64,000 bases of DNA from contig NZ_QQBJ01000001.1 in NCBI RefSeq assembly GCF_003347205.1, positions 248,001 to 312,000 on the forward strand, read 5' to 3'. Position numbers and translations under genes: made by a program. Of this stretch, positions 1 through 7,826 are shown piece by piece (positions within the stretch are counted from its first letter, which is position 1; each line of letters begins with the position of its first letter). Below the pieces are notes generated by a model. That model ran no database searches. It saw only the letters and a program-made list of their open reading frames with translations, and was not told the DNA's origin. Source of the stretch: Mycolicibacterium moriokaense (lineage in GTDB: Bacteria; Actinomycetota; Actinomycetes; Mycobacteriales; Mycobacteriaceae).

Positions 1-93
1 CAGCTCCTTGCTGTAGGACACGATTCCGAGCACGGTCCAGCCATTGGCGCTCAACGAGGGATAATCGTTCACCCCGGATCCAGCATCACTCAT
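1..93 (-). CDS. PadR-like transcriptional regulator, N-terminal fragment
   Basis: Only the first 31 codons of this leftward gene lie in the window; it starts at ATG 93 and runs off the left edge. The translation opens MSDAGSGVNDYPSLS and continues NGWTVLGIVSYSKEL, which looks like the first helix of the winged-helix domain of PadR-type repressors (a GW/YxVLGxxS pattern followed by the site of the usual SGYD motif). Without the rest of the gene this is a family guess. It is encoded on the same strand as the hydrolase at 234-1097 and lies 140 bp downstream of it. A perfect palindrome at 102-112 sits just upstream of its start and would suit autoregulation. Confidence 0.5.
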   Translation of the reverse strand, partial: MSDAGSGVNDYPSLSANGWTVLGIVSYSKEL

Positions 94-101
94 TAGACTG
101 G

Positions 102-112
102 CATGTTACATG
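102..112. promoter_or_regulatory. Perfect palindrome, possible regulator operator
   Basis: CATGTTACATG is a perfect 11-bp palindrome (arms CATGT/ACATG) nine bases upstream of the start codon of the PadR-like gene. ATGT...ACAT arms are typical of PadR operators, so autoregulation is plausible. This is inference from position and symmetry only. Confidence 0.4.
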
Positions 113-211
113 AGCCGCGAAGTGTCCGATCATGCGCATCCGATCAACGGAAGACCACGCCACATTGCTTGCCACCGTAGCCTCCTGTCTTTGAGAAATA
201 ACCGTGTCATC

Positions 212-235
212 GCACATGTGCTGAATTGCGCAATT
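212..235. other. Two adjacent palindromes at the hydrolase 3' end
   Basis: GCACATGTGC (212-221) and AATTGCGCAATT (224-235) are both perfect palindromes, separated by two bases, and the second overlaps the stop codon of the hydrolase gene. Adjacent short palindromes at a stop codon could be a weak terminator or a protein-binding site in front of the PadR-like gene. There is no U-tract. Confidence 0.3.
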
Positions 236-1097
236 ATGCCGACGGGCGCGTGAAGAATTCGATGACCAGCCGCTCGAATTCCTCCTTCCGCTCTATCTGT
301 GCCCAGTGACCGCATCCGGAGAACACGTGCAGCTCGGCGTTCGGTAGCTGTCGGAACGGGAACAGCCCGCCTTCGAACGGCAGCATCCGGTCATCGCGCC
401 CCCAGACGATCAGGGTGGGGGTGTGCAACCGATTGGCCCGCGCCCACAACGGCGGCAGCCGGTTCAGCGCAGGGTCGTCGAAGGTGGCGAATATCGATGC
501 GGTGGAGGCGATCACGCCTGGCTGCATCGCGTTGGCCATCCTGTCGTCGATCAGCGCGTCGGTCGCCAGAGTCGGGTCGCTCACCATGGTGTCCACCCAC
601 GCCCGCATCCGTTCGCGGTTGGGGTCGGCGAGAAATTCGAAGAGGCGGCGGGCGCCTTCGCTGACTGCGGGCGAGAAGGTGTTCACCGCGAGCCCGCCCG
701 GGCCCATCAGCACCAGCCGCCGTACTCGTTCGGGATTGGCCAGGGCGAATTCTGCGGCCACATTTCCGCCCATCGAATTCCCGACGATATCGATTTCCGG
801 TATACCCAATTCGTCGACAAACGCGAGGACGGCGTCCGCCGCAATGCGTGAATATGCATCCGACCAGACGACGCCCGGACTTCTTCCGAACCCCGGCATA
901 TCGAGGCTCAATGTTCGAAATGAATTCGCGAATACCGGAATATTCTCTGAGAAATTCGACCAAGCGCTCACGCCGGGGCCCGACCCGTGTAACAGAAGTA
1001 CTGGCGGCCCATTGCCGGCTTCGTGATAATGCAGCCGGTATTTGGCCGCCATTTCGCGACTGGTCTCCTCGAAACTCAGCGGCGTCGAAATCTTCAC
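234..1097 (-). CDS. Alpha/beta hydrolase, HsaD/BphD-like meta-cleavage product hydrolase
   Basis: This 287-residue enzyme has the full layout of carbon-carbon bond hydrolases that split the product of extradiol ring cleavage. Visible features are the oxyanion motif HGSGPG (37-42), the nucleophile elbow GNSMGG with Ser108, the acid WGRDD with Asp235 or Asp236, and the base GCGHWAQIE with His264. The GHWAQ(I/W)E ending is typical of MhpC/BphD/HsaD hydrolases. HsaD in cholesterol breakdown hydrolyses 4,9-DSHA after HsaC. An HsaC-like dioxygenase lies 5 kb away on the other strand, so this gene probably supplies the next step of the same pathway. The length matches the family (about 285-290 residues). 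ATG 1097 is the only good start. It is transcribed away from the long plus-strand cluster, with a 201-bp divergent region between them. The exact substrate is inferred from neighbours. Confidence 0.85.
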   Translation of the reverse strand: MKISTPLSFEETSREMAAKYRLHYHEAGNGPPVLLLHGSGPGVSAWSNFSENIPVFANSFRTLSLDMPGFGRSPGVVWSDAYSRIAADAVLAFVDELGIPEIDIVGNSMGGNVAAEFALANPERVRRLVLMGPGGLAVNTFSPAVSEGARRLFEFLADPNRERMRAWVDTMVSDPTLATDALIDDRMANAMQPGVIASTASIFATFDDPALNRLPPLWARANRLHTPTLIVWGRDDRMLPFEGGLFPFRQLPNAELHVFSGCGHWAQIERKEEFERLVIEFFTRPSA

Positions 1098-1162
1098 AGG
1101 GCCACTCCACGGCGTCGTCGGGTTGGCTCGAGGTTACCGACGGACGTCGGCCCGCAAAGCAT

Positions 1163-1202
1163 TCTCCCGCTCAACGGATTCGATGTCCCGCCCAGCGGGA
1201 GA
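1163..1202. promoter_or_regulatory. Inverted repeat in the divergent region
   Basis: TCTCCCGCT (1163-1171) and AGCGGGAGA (1194-1202) are perfect 9-bp arms separated by 22 bases. They lie between the hydrolase start (1097) and the reductase start (1299), where a regulator of the catabolic cluster would be expected to bind. A 5' leader hairpin is the alternative reading. Confidence 0.35.
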
Positions 1203-1298
1203 GTCGTTGTGCCTCAGTGCGGGCAGTCGCACCCTCGACAAGGGGTGCGGCTCGGGCATTGCAATGTCGCTCTCACCCGCGAAAGGACGGATCCTCAA

Positions 1299-2489
1299 GT
1301 GACACAGCCGATTCCTGATGTCCTGGCACCGGCTGCGCTGGGGCCGTTGCGGCTGCGCAACCGGATCATCAAGGCTGCGACGTTCGAGGGGATGACACCG
1401 GGTGCGCTGGTCAGCGACGCGCTGATCGACTACCACCGCGCGGTCAGTGTCGGCGGCGTCGGGATGACGACGGTCGCCTACCTCGCCGTGGCGCCCGAGG
1501 GGCGCACGGAGGACGGCCAGATCTGGATGCGCCAGGAGGCGATGGACGGCCTGCGCCGGTTGACCGACGCGGTCCACGAGGCCGGCGCGGCGGTCTCCGC
1601 GCAGATCGGCCATGCCGGCGCCGTCGGCAACCAGGCGCTCACCGGGTACCGCGCGCTGGCCCCGTCCGCGTTCGTCAACCCGCTGAGTCTGCGGCCGGTG
1701 CAGGCCGCGTCCAAAGCGGACATCGAAAGAATCCGGCTGGCGCACGGAGCCGCCGCGCGAATGGCGGTCGACGTCGGGTTCGATGCTGTGGAACTGCATT
1801 TCGGCCACAACTACTTCACCAGTGCCTTCCTGAGTCCCGTGCTGAACCGACGTCGAGACGAATACGGCGGCGCGCTGGCCAATCGCGCCCGGATGGCCCG
1901 TGAGATCGCCGCTACCGTGCGCGAGTCGGTCGGCGCCGACTGCGCGGTGCTGGCGAAATTCAACATGGACGACGGCGTGCCCGGCGGCCTGCGTACCGAC
2001 GATGCGCTGCAGGCGGCCAAATGGCTCGAGGAAGACGGCATGCTCGACGCGCTGGAGCTCACGGTGGGCAGCTCCTTGCTCAACCCGATGTACCTGTTCC
2101 GTGGTGAAGCCCCGGTGCGCGAGTGGGGTCAGGCGATGTCGTCGGTCGTCCGGTGGGGGTTGAAGGTGTTCGGCAAGGCCTTTCTGAAGAGCTATCCCTA
2201 CCGCGACCTGTTTCTGCTCGAGCAGGCACGACGATTCCGGGCCGAGCTGACGATGCCGCTCATCCTGTTGGGCGGCGTCACCGACCTGTCGTCGATGAAG
2301 ACGGCAATGGCAGAGGGTTTCGAGTTCGTCGCGATGGCGCGCGCGCTTCTTCGCGAACCACATCTGGTCAACCAGATATCCGCCGAGCCCGAGGCGCAAT
2401 CGCTGTGTATCCACTGCAACAAATGCATGGCGACCATCTACTCGGGCACGCGGTGCGTCGTCATCACGCCTCCGCTGCCCGTCGGCTGA
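1299..2489 (+). CDS. Old-yellow-enzyme family NADH:flavin oxidoreductase with a four-Cys C terminus
   Basis: This is a TIM-barrel FMN reductase of 396 residues. The OYE signature is clear: AQIGHAG, then VELHFGHNYFTSAFLSP and NRRRDEYGG. Near the end are Cys370, Cys373, Cys376 and Cys386 (CIHCNKC...C), the spacing class that carries the 4Fe-4S cluster in 2,4-dienoyl-CoA reductase and trimethylamine dehydrogenase. Those enzymes continue into a second FAD/NAD domain, but this protein stops ten residues after the last Cys. It therefore needs an external electron donor or has an altered cycle. GTG 1299 is preferred, with AAAGGA 11 bases upstream; the open frame extends further up but reads as non-protein. 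It heads the plus-strand cluster. A likely role is reduction of a conjugated enone or dienoyl intermediate. The bile-acid enzymes BaiCD and BaiH belong to this superfamily, but the assignment here is inference. Confidence 0.8.
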   Translation: MTQPIPDVLAPAALGPLRLRNRIIKAATFEGMTPGALVSDALIDYHRAVSVGGVGMTTVAYLAVAPEGRTEDGQIWMRQEAMDGLRRLTDAVHEAGAAVSAQIGHAGAVGNQALTGYRALAPSAFVNPLSLRPVQAASKADIERIRLAHGAAARMAVDVGFDAVELHFGHNYFTSAFLSPVLNRRRDEYGGALANRARMAREIAATVRESVGADCAVLAKFNMDDGVPGGLRTDDALQAAKWLEEDGMLDALELTVGSSLLNPMYLFRGEAPVREWGQAMSSVVRWGLKVFGKAFLKSYPYRDLFLLEQARRFRAELTMPLILLGGVTDLSSMKTAMAEGFEFVAMARALLREPHLVNQISAEPEAQSLCIHCNKCMATIYSGTRCVVITPPLPVG

Positions 2490-2510
2490 CAAGAGAACGA
2501 AGGAGCACGC

Positions 2511-3311
2511 GTGACGACGGCGCAGGGGCCCGTTGCGTTGACCGTGGACCCTCGTGGCATCGCGACGGTCACGTTGAACCGTCCGGAAGCCGCCAACGCG
2601 ATGGACGCGACGATGCTTCGCGCCCTGCATGCTGCGCTGTTGCACTGCCACGGCTCGTCGGAGATCCGGGTGGTGGTGCTCACCGCCGCGGGGGACAACT
2701 TCTGCTCGGGCGGGGATGTGAAGGACTTTCTGGCCCATGCCGACGATCTGCCCAGCCACATCAAGGAGGTCTCGACGTGGCTGCAGTCCGTCACCGGGCT
2801 GATGATCGGCCTGGATGTGCCGGTGATCGCGGCGGTCCACGGGTATGCCGCCGGTGGTGGGGGTTTGGGGCTGATCGGGAGTTGCGACTTCGTGATCGCA
2901 GGGCGGACGGCGAAGTTCATGTCGGGCGCGGTACGGGTCGGCATGATTCCCGACGGTGGACTGACCGCCATCCTGACCCAGCTCGTCGGCCTGCGCCGGG
3001 CAATGGAGATCACCCTCACGAATCCGACCCTGGATGCCGACGAGGCGTTGCGAATCGGCCTGCTGACTCGTGTCGTCGCCGACGACAGCGTGCTCACGCA
3101 GGCGTACGCCCTGGCCGAAAGCCTCTGCGACGCCGCGCCGGACGCGCTCGCGGAGTGCAAGCACTTGTTGTGGGCAGGCGTCGGATCAACCGTGGCACAG
3201 GCGCTCGTCGAAGAATCGCGGGCCGTGGTCAGGCTCTCCGGCACCGAGGAATGCCAGCGGCGACTGACCGCGATCGCGCAGCGCAGCGGTGCGGGATCAC
3301 GGCGCGGCTGA
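2511..3311 (+). CDS. Crotonase (enoyl-CoA hydratase/isomerase) family protein
   Basis: The 266-residue protein has the crotonase fold: VTLNRPEAANAMD near residue 20, the oxyanion segment NFCSGGDVKDF, and HGYAAGGGGLGLIG. Ungapped comparison with rat crotonase puts Leu at the Glu144 position and Ala at the Glu164 position (segment GAVRVGMIPDGGLT), so both hydratase glutamates are absent. It is therefore more likely an isomerase, hydrolase or C-C cleaving member than a plain hydratase. The start GTG 2511 has an excellent AGGAG six bases upstream, 21 bp after the reductase stop, so the two genes are very probably co-transcribed. Its step in the pathway cannot be read from sequence. Confidence 0.85.
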   Translation: MTTAQGPVALTVDPRGIATVTLNRPEAANAMDATMLRALHAALLHCHGSSEIRVVVLTAAGDNFCSGGDVKDFLAHADDLPSHIKEVSTWLQSVTGLMIGLDVPVIAAVHGYAAGGGGLGLIGSCDFVIAGRTAKFMSGAVRVGMIPDGGLTAILTQLVGLRRAMEITLTNPTLDADEALRIGLLTRVVADDSVLTQAYALAESLCDAAPDALAECKHLLWAGVGSTVAQALVEESRAVVRLSGTEECQRRLTAIAQRSGAGSRRG

Positions 3312-3414
3312 ATTCCGAAACATCTGATACGGCTGCAGATCTCGCGGATCCCGCGGACGCCCTCCCGCCAGGCGGAATCGCTGTGGAAATCCCCGATCGC
3401 AAGAGCGCACGATC

Positions 3415-3468
3415 ATGACCAGGAACCAACGGGCGGCGGTGCTGTTCGACGAACGGAGGCGCGCATGA
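3415..3468 (+). CDS. Possible 17-residue leader peptide overlapping the Rieske oxygenase start
   Basis: ATG 3415 opens a frame of 17 codons (MTRNQRAAVLFDERRRA) ending in TGA 3466-3468. It overlaps the oxygenase start codon as ATGA, the usual geometry of translational coupling. The oxygenase Shine-Dalgarno GGAGG lies inside it. It sits in a 153-bp gap (3312-3464) that also holds two short GC-rich palindromes: CGCGG/CCGCG around 3350 and CCGCC-A-GGCGG at 3365-3375. It may be a coupling leader or a chance frame; no homology is recognised. Confidence 0.3.
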   Translation: MTRNQRAAVLFDERRRA

Positions 3469-4661
3469 GCATTGAGACCAGCATTGAAACCAGCATGGAG
3501 ACCAGTGCAGAGGACAGCGATGTCCGCACGATCGACGGCGGAGCCGCGCCGGCCCGCTACGCGCGCGGGTGGCATTGCATCGGCCTGGCGAAGTCGTTCC
3601 ACGACGGACAGCCTCACCAGATCCAGGCGTTCGGAACGGCGTTGGTGGTCTTCGAGTCATCCGACGGGCGGCTCAACGTCCTCGACGGGTACTGCCGCCA
3701 CATGGGCGGCAACCTCGCCAAGGGCACCGTCAAGGAAGACTCGATCGCCTGCCCGTTCCACGACTGGCGGTGGGGCGGTAACGGCGCCTGCACGGGCGTT
3801 CCGTACTCCCGGCGGGTACCGCGGTTGGCGCGCACCCGCTCCTGGTCCACGCTGGAGCGCAACGGCCTGCTCTTCGTGTGGCACGACCCTCAACTCCGAC
3901 CCCCGCCCGAAGACGTGACGATCCCGGCGCTCGACGGCTACGGCACGGCCGAGTGGACCGACTGGAGCTGGAACTCCCTGCTGGTCGAGGGGAGTAACTG
4001 CCGCGAAGTGATCGACAACGTCGTCGATATGGCGCACTTCTTCTATGTGCACCTCGTCAAACCGACGTTCTTCAAGAACGTCTTCGACAAACACATTGCC
4101 TCCCAGTACATGTCGGCAACCGGACGACCGGACATCGAGCTCGACTCCAACTACGGTCAGGCAGACCTGCAGATGGAGTCGTGGGCCACGTACTACGGTC
4201 CGTCCTTCATGGTCAACGGCCAGACTCTGGGCTCCGGCGGGATGTCCGCCGAAGGCCTGCTGGTCAACTGCCATTACCCGGTGACGCCGAACTCCTTCAT
4301 GCTGCAGTGGGGCGCCATCGCGAAAAGGCCGCCGGGCATATCCGACAGCGAAGCCGAGGAGTTGGCCGCGACGTTCGCGGAGAGCCTCGGTGGCGCCTTC
4401 ATGCAGGACGTCGAGATCTGGCGGGCGAAGACCCGCATCGACAATCCGTTGCTCTGCGAAGAGGACGGGCCGGTGTACCAGCTTCGCCGGTGGTACGAGC
4501 AGTTCTACGTAGACGTCGAAGACGTCACCGCCGACATGGTGAATCGGTTCGAGTTCGAGGTGGACACGCAGACTGCGCAGGCGAATTGGGATGACGAGAT
4601 CGCACATGCACTGGCCGACCGCGTCGGCCGGACCGAAGATTCCACTACCGCAGGCCAGTAA
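3465..4661 (+). CDS. kshA: Rieske non-heme iron oxygenase, KshA-like (3-ketosteroid 9alpha-hydroxylase oxygenase)
   Basis: The 398-residue protein matches KshA across its length. The Rieske 2Fe-2S ligands are CRH (Cys77, His79) and CPFH (Cys96, His99), followed by WRWGGNG and RRVPRLARTRSW, hallmarks of mycobacterial and rhodococcal KshA. The mononuclear iron site is N185-D188-H191-H196 in NVVDMAHFFYVH. KshA adds a 9alpha-hydroxyl to a 3-ketosteroid; with KstD this opens ring B and aromatises ring A. It needs the reductase KshB, which is not in the window. The first codons contain three near-identical 12-base units giving SIETSIETSMETS, so ATG 3465 (GGAGG six bases upstream) and ATG 3495 are both possible starts; 3465 has the better ribosome site. 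Several KshA paralogues with different steroid preferences occur in actinobacteria, so the substrate is open. Confidence 0.87.
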   Translation: MSIETSIETSMETSAEDSDVRTIDGGAAPARYARGWHCIGLAKSFHDGQPHQIQAFGTALVVFESSDGRLNVLDGYCRHMGGNLAKGTVKEDSIACPFHDWRWGGNGACTGVPYSRRVPRLARTRSWSTLERNGLLFVWHDPQLRPPPEDVTIPALDGYGTAEWTDWSWNSLLVEGSNCREVIDNVVDMAHFFYVHLVKPTFFKNVFDKHIASQYMSATGRPDIELDSNYGQADLQMESWATYYGPSFMVNGQTLGSGGMSAEGLLVNCHYPVTPNSFMLQWGAIAKRPPGISDSEAEELAATFAESLGGAFMQDVEIWRAKTRIDNPLLCEEDGPVYQLRRWYEQFYVDVEDVTADMVNRFEFEVDTQTAQANWDDEIAHALADRVGRTEDSTTAGQ

Positions 4662-4675
4662 GGAGAACCATCGCC

Positions 4676-5857
4676 ATGACCACGCCTGTACTCGAGAAGC
4701 TGCTGTGCACAGCCGAACAGATCAGGGCCGACGCGCTCGAGGAAGAGCGGCTGGGAAAGTTGACATCCGCGACTGCAACGGCCATCCGCGATTCGGGGAT
4801 GATCAAGATGTTGCAGCCTGCGCCTTACGGCGGCCAGGAGGCCGCGCCGCGCGAGTTCGCCGAGACCATCCTTGGCCTGGCTGCACTCGATCCCGCGGCG
4901 GGCTGGGTGAGCGGCGTCGTCGGTGTTCATCCGTGGCAGCTGGGCTTTGCCGATCCCAAGGTGCGAGAGGAGATTTGGGGCGACGACGACGACACCTGGG
5001 TCGCGTCACCATACGCCCCGCAGGGAGTCGCGGTGCCCGAGGGCGATGGCTACCGGCTGAACGGACGCTGGCAGTTCTCGTCGGGTACGGACTTCTGCCG
5101 ATGGGTCATTCTCGGTGCGATGCTCGGCGATTCCGCCGGCCAGGTACAACAGCCGCCGACGATGCTTCACGTCATACTTCCGCGTAGCGACTACACGATC
5201 ATCGACGACTCATGGGACGTCGTCGGCCTGCGGGGCACGGGGTCCAAGGACGTGTCGGTGCGCGACGCGTTCGTTCCGGGCTACCGCGTGATGAACGGCG
5301 ACCACGTGCTCGACGGCCGGGCCCAGGCCGACGCCGGTTGCGACCGGACTCTGTACCGGCTGCCGTGGTCTCATGTGTTCCCGCTCGGGATCAGCTCGGC
5401 CGTCGTCGGCGCGGCGGAGGGCGCCCTGGCCGCCCACGTCGCCTACCAGCGATCCCGCACCGACGCCATGGGAGCGGCCGTGCGAGACGATGCCCTGCTG
5501 CTGTACGCGATCGGCGAGGCCGCCGCCGAGATCTCCTCTGCGCGCCATGAACTCCTCGGAAACGCGGACCGCATGTGGGACCTCGTCGACTCCGGTCGCA
5601 CCCCCACCTTCGAGCAACGTGCCGAGGGCAGGCGGACACAGGTCCGCGCGGTGTGGCGCGCCGTCGCCGCGGTGGACGCGATCTTCGCCAGATCCGGTGG
5701 CAACGCGATCCGCAATACCGGCGTGGTGCAGCGGTATTGGCGCGATGTCCATGCCGGCCTCAACCACGTGATTCATGTGCCGGGCAATGTGTATCAGGCC
5801 TCGGCGATGACGATGCTCGGCATGGAACCTCCCCCCAAGATGAAGTTCATGATCTGA
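4676..5857 (+). CDS. Flavin-dependent monooxygenase, HsaA-like (3-HSA hydroxylase oxygenase component)
   Basis: The protein has 393 residues and the acyl-CoA-dehydrogenase-like fold used by two-component phenol hydroxylases. Several segments match HsaA: GWVSGVVGVHPWQL, EEIWGDDDDTW, SYAP-like SPYAPQG, the FMN-side QFSSGTDFCRW, DVVGLRGTGSKDV, and near the C terminus RYWRDVHAGLNH. HsaA uses reduced FMN from HsaB to hydroxylate 3-HSA to the catechol 3,4-DHSA. That catechol is the substrate class of the HsaC-like enzyme encoded next. No HsaB-type reductase is visible here. AAGGAG stands directly upstream of ATG 4676 and the gap to the oxygenase is 14 bp, so this is an operon. It could act on a related catechol precursor rather than 3-HSA itself. 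Confidence 0.83.
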   Translation: MTTPVLEKLLCTAEQIRADALEEERLGKLTSATATAIRDSGMIKMLQPAPYGGQEAAPREFAETILGLAALDPAAGWVSGVVGVHPWQLGFADPKVREEIWGDDDDTWVASPYAPQGVAVPEGDGYRLNGRWQFSSGTDFCRWVILGAMLGDSAGQVQQPPTMLHVILPRSDYTIIDDSWDVVGLRGTGSKDVSVRDAFVPGYRVMNGDHVLDGRAQADAGCDRTLYRLPWSHVFPLGISSAVVGAAEGALAAHVAYQRSRTDAMGAAVRDDALLLYAIGEAAAEISSARHELLGNADRMWDLVDSGRTPTFEQRAEGRRTQVRAVWRAVAAVDAIFARSGGNAIRNTGVVQRYWRDVHAGLNHVIHVPGNVYQASAMTMLGMEPPPKMKFMI

Positions 5858-5917
5858 GTCCTGTGATGACCCCGACAGACAAACACCCGAGACGGACACA
5901 CACCTGATAGGAGGCCG

Positions 5918-6862
5918 ATGTCTCGCGACAGCCTGAAACTCAGCTCGCTGGGCTATGTGCGATTTCAGACAGCGGAGATCGACCGCTGGCGGACCTTTGC
6001 CTTCAACGTGCTCGGCTTTGCCGAGGGTGACGGCGCAGATCCGGCGAATCTGTACATGCGCATGGACGAACACCGGGCCCGGCTCGTCGCCGTTGCCGGC
6101 GACGACGACAGGGTGCTCGCCGTGGGATGGCAGGTGGCCGATCACACGGCTTTGATGAATGTGGTTGCCGCGGTGGAGAAGAGCGGCGTGGAGGTCACCA
6201 CCCACACCACCGCCGAGGCCGACGAGCGCAACGTCGAGGAATTCGTGTCCTTCGCTGATCCCGCCGGCACCGAGCTCGAGGTGTTCCACGGTCCGCTGCT
6301 GGATCACACGCCGGTGGTGACACCGTTCGGCGCCACGTTCGTCACCGGCCGCCAAGGCCTCGGTCACGTGGTGCTTCCGGTGTCAGACCTCGACGGCGGC
6401 TTCGACTTCTACACAGAAGTTCTCGGCTTCCTCCCGCGCGGGGCGTTCCGATTGCCGCTGCCGCTCGGCGTACCTCCCCAGCGGGTCCGGTTCCTCGGTG
6501 TGAACGAGCGCCACCACAGTCTGGCGTTGTGCCCCACACCGGCATTCGGCGCTCCTGGGCTGGTCCACATCATGGTCGAGGTCGACTCGCTTGACGCGGT
6601 GGGCCAGGCCCTGGACCGGGTGACCGCGCACGGCTTTTCGGTGTCGTCGACTCTGGGCAGGCACACGAACGACAAGATGGTCTCGTTCTATGTCCGCGCT
6701 CCAGGCGGCTGGGACATCGAATTCGGAACCGACGGTTGGCAAGTGGACTCGCAGTACTACTGCGCGGAGGAGATATCCGCGGACAGCTACTGGGGCCACG
6801 ACTGGTCGGGAAGCGAGCCTCTGGCGACACTGCGCACGCCGGACGGCACAGGGCAACAGTAG
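5918..6862 (+). CDS. Type I extradiol ring-cleavage dioxygenase, HsaC/BphC-like
   Basis: This 314-residue protein carries two vicinal-oxygen-chelate modules, at roughly residues 8-130 and 143-275. The Fe(II) ligands of the C-terminal module are all present: His150 (GLGHVVL), His217 (LVHIMVEV) and Glu268 (WDIEFGT). The catalytic His200 is in NERHHSLAL. This is the 2-His-1-carboxylate layout of BphC and HsaC, which cleave a catechol next to the hydroxyls. In steroid breakdown HsaC acts on 3,4-DHSA and passes the product to HsaD; an HsaA-like enzyme precedes this gene and an HsaD-like one lies at 234-1097. ATG 5918 has AGGAGG upstream. The length is about 14 residues more than usual, from a Gly/Ser-rich tail. 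Confidence 0.88.
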   Translation: MSRDSLKLSSLGYVRFQTAEIDRWRTFAFNVLGFAEGDGADPANLYMRMDEHRARLVAVAGDDDRVLAVGWQVADHTALMNVVAAVEKSGVEVTTHTTAEADERNVEEFVSFADPAGTELEVFHGPLLDHTPVVTPFGATFVTGRQGLGHVVLPVSDLDGGFDFYTEVLGFLPRGAFRLPLPLGVPPQRVRFLGVNERHHSLALCPTPAFGAPGLVHIMVEVDSLDAVGQALDRVTAHGFSVSSTLGRHTNDKMVSFYVRAPGGWDIEFGTDGWQVDSQYYCAEEISADSYWGHDWSGSEPLATLRTPDGTGQQ

Positions 6863-6870
6863 GGGTGGCG

Positions 6871-7686
6871 ATGACGGCAAGCCAGGAAGTCACCGAGATC
6901 TCGGGCTACGGACAATTCGCTCCGTGGCTGTTGGTCGATCGGATCGGTTCGGTGCATGTGGTCCGGATCAATCGCCCCGATCACTTCAACGCGGTCAACG
7001 AAGATCTTCACCAGGCGTTCGCGCACATCTGGGACGAGCTCGCGAGCGACCCGGAGGTGACGTGTGTGGTCACCACCGGTGTCGGAAAGGCCTTTTCGGC
7101 GGGCGGCGACATGGACATGTTCACGCGCATGATCGCCGACCCCGCGCTTCGGCGATCGCAATTCGCCGAAGCCCGTCGCCTGTTCCTCGCCGTGATCGAT
7201 TTTCCGAAGCCGTTGGTGTCGGCGGTCAACGGCCCGGCGGTCGGACTCGGCTGCTCGATAGCCTTGCTCAGCGATCTCCTCGTGATGGGCGAATCGAGCT
7301 ACCTCGCCGATCCGCATGTTCCCGTCGGCCTCACCGCAGGTGATGGAGGCGCGGCGATGTTGCCACTGCTCGTTGGCATGATGAAGGCCAAAGAGTATGT
7401 GCTGCTCGGTGAACGGATAACGGCGTCGGTCGCCGACAAGCTGAACCTGGTGACCAGAGTCGTGCCCGACGACGCCGTCCTCGACGAGGCGCTGCGACTC
7501 GGCGAGCGTCTTTCGAAACTGCCTGCGCAAGCGGTGCAATCGTCGAAGAAGGCGATGAATCTGCATTTGAACCGCGCGGCGCTGGGCGTGCTCGAGTACG
7601 CGCTGACCGAGGAATACACGTCGTTCGACACCGTCGAATTCCAGCGCAACGTGGCAGCGTTTCGCGCCAAAGCGGCCAAGTCCTGA
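6871..7686 (+). CDS. Crotonase (enoyl-CoA hydratase/isomerase) family protein
   Basis: A 271-residue crotonase with INRPDHFNAVN, the oxyanion segment AFSAGGDMDMF and NGPAVGLGCSIALLSD. At the two hydratase glutamate positions it has Ser (GCSIALL) and His (DPHVPVGLTAGDGG). The HVxxGLxAGDGG pattern defines a large crotonase subgroup that is not proven to be hydratase. ATG 6871 was chosen; GTG 6865, six bases earlier in frame, is equally possible since the dioxygenase stop is at 6860-6862. It closes the ring-cleavage part of the cluster before the mce operon and is presumably co-transcribed with it. Its substrate is unknown. Confidence 0.83.
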   Translation: MTASQEVTEISGYGQFAPWLLVDRIGSVHVVRINRPDHFNAVNEDLHQAFAHIWDELASDPEVTCVVTTGVGKAFSAGGDMDMFTRMIADPALRRSQFAEARRLFLAVIDFPKPLVSAVNGPAVGLGCSIALLSDLLVMGESSYLADPHVPVGLTAGDGGAAMLPLLVGMMKAKEYVLLGERITASVADKLNLVTRVVPDDAVLDEALRLGERLSKLPAQAVQSSKKAMNLHLNRAALGVLEYALTEEYTSFDTVEFQRNVAAFRAKAAKS

Positions 7687-7826
7687 GGCGTCCAGTCGCG
7701 CCATCCCGCTGACCGGTCAACGGCTAGGCAGCGAAGTCGGCGAGATCTAGCGTCGAACGTGACCGGCGCCACAGCCGCAGCGCCGAGCCGAGATACAGCC
7801 AAAACGGCTAGCAGACAAGGAGTTCG
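7687..7826 (+). promoter_or_regulatory. 140-bp gap before the mce operon
   Basis: This is the largest break inside the plus-strand cluster. It holds a perfect palindrome TGACCGGTCA (7710-7719) and two copies of AACGGCTAG (7719-7727 and 7803-7811). AAGGAG before ATG 7827 is the ribosome site of the first permease gene. A separate promoter for the mce genes is possible, but no clear -35/-10 pair can be called. Confidence 0.3.

Noticed and set aside
1134-3164. Long minus-strand open frame of 676 codons
   Set aside because: It is antisense to the OYE and crotonase genes, has Arg/His/Gln-rich low-complexity composition and no domain; it is a GC-rich shadow.
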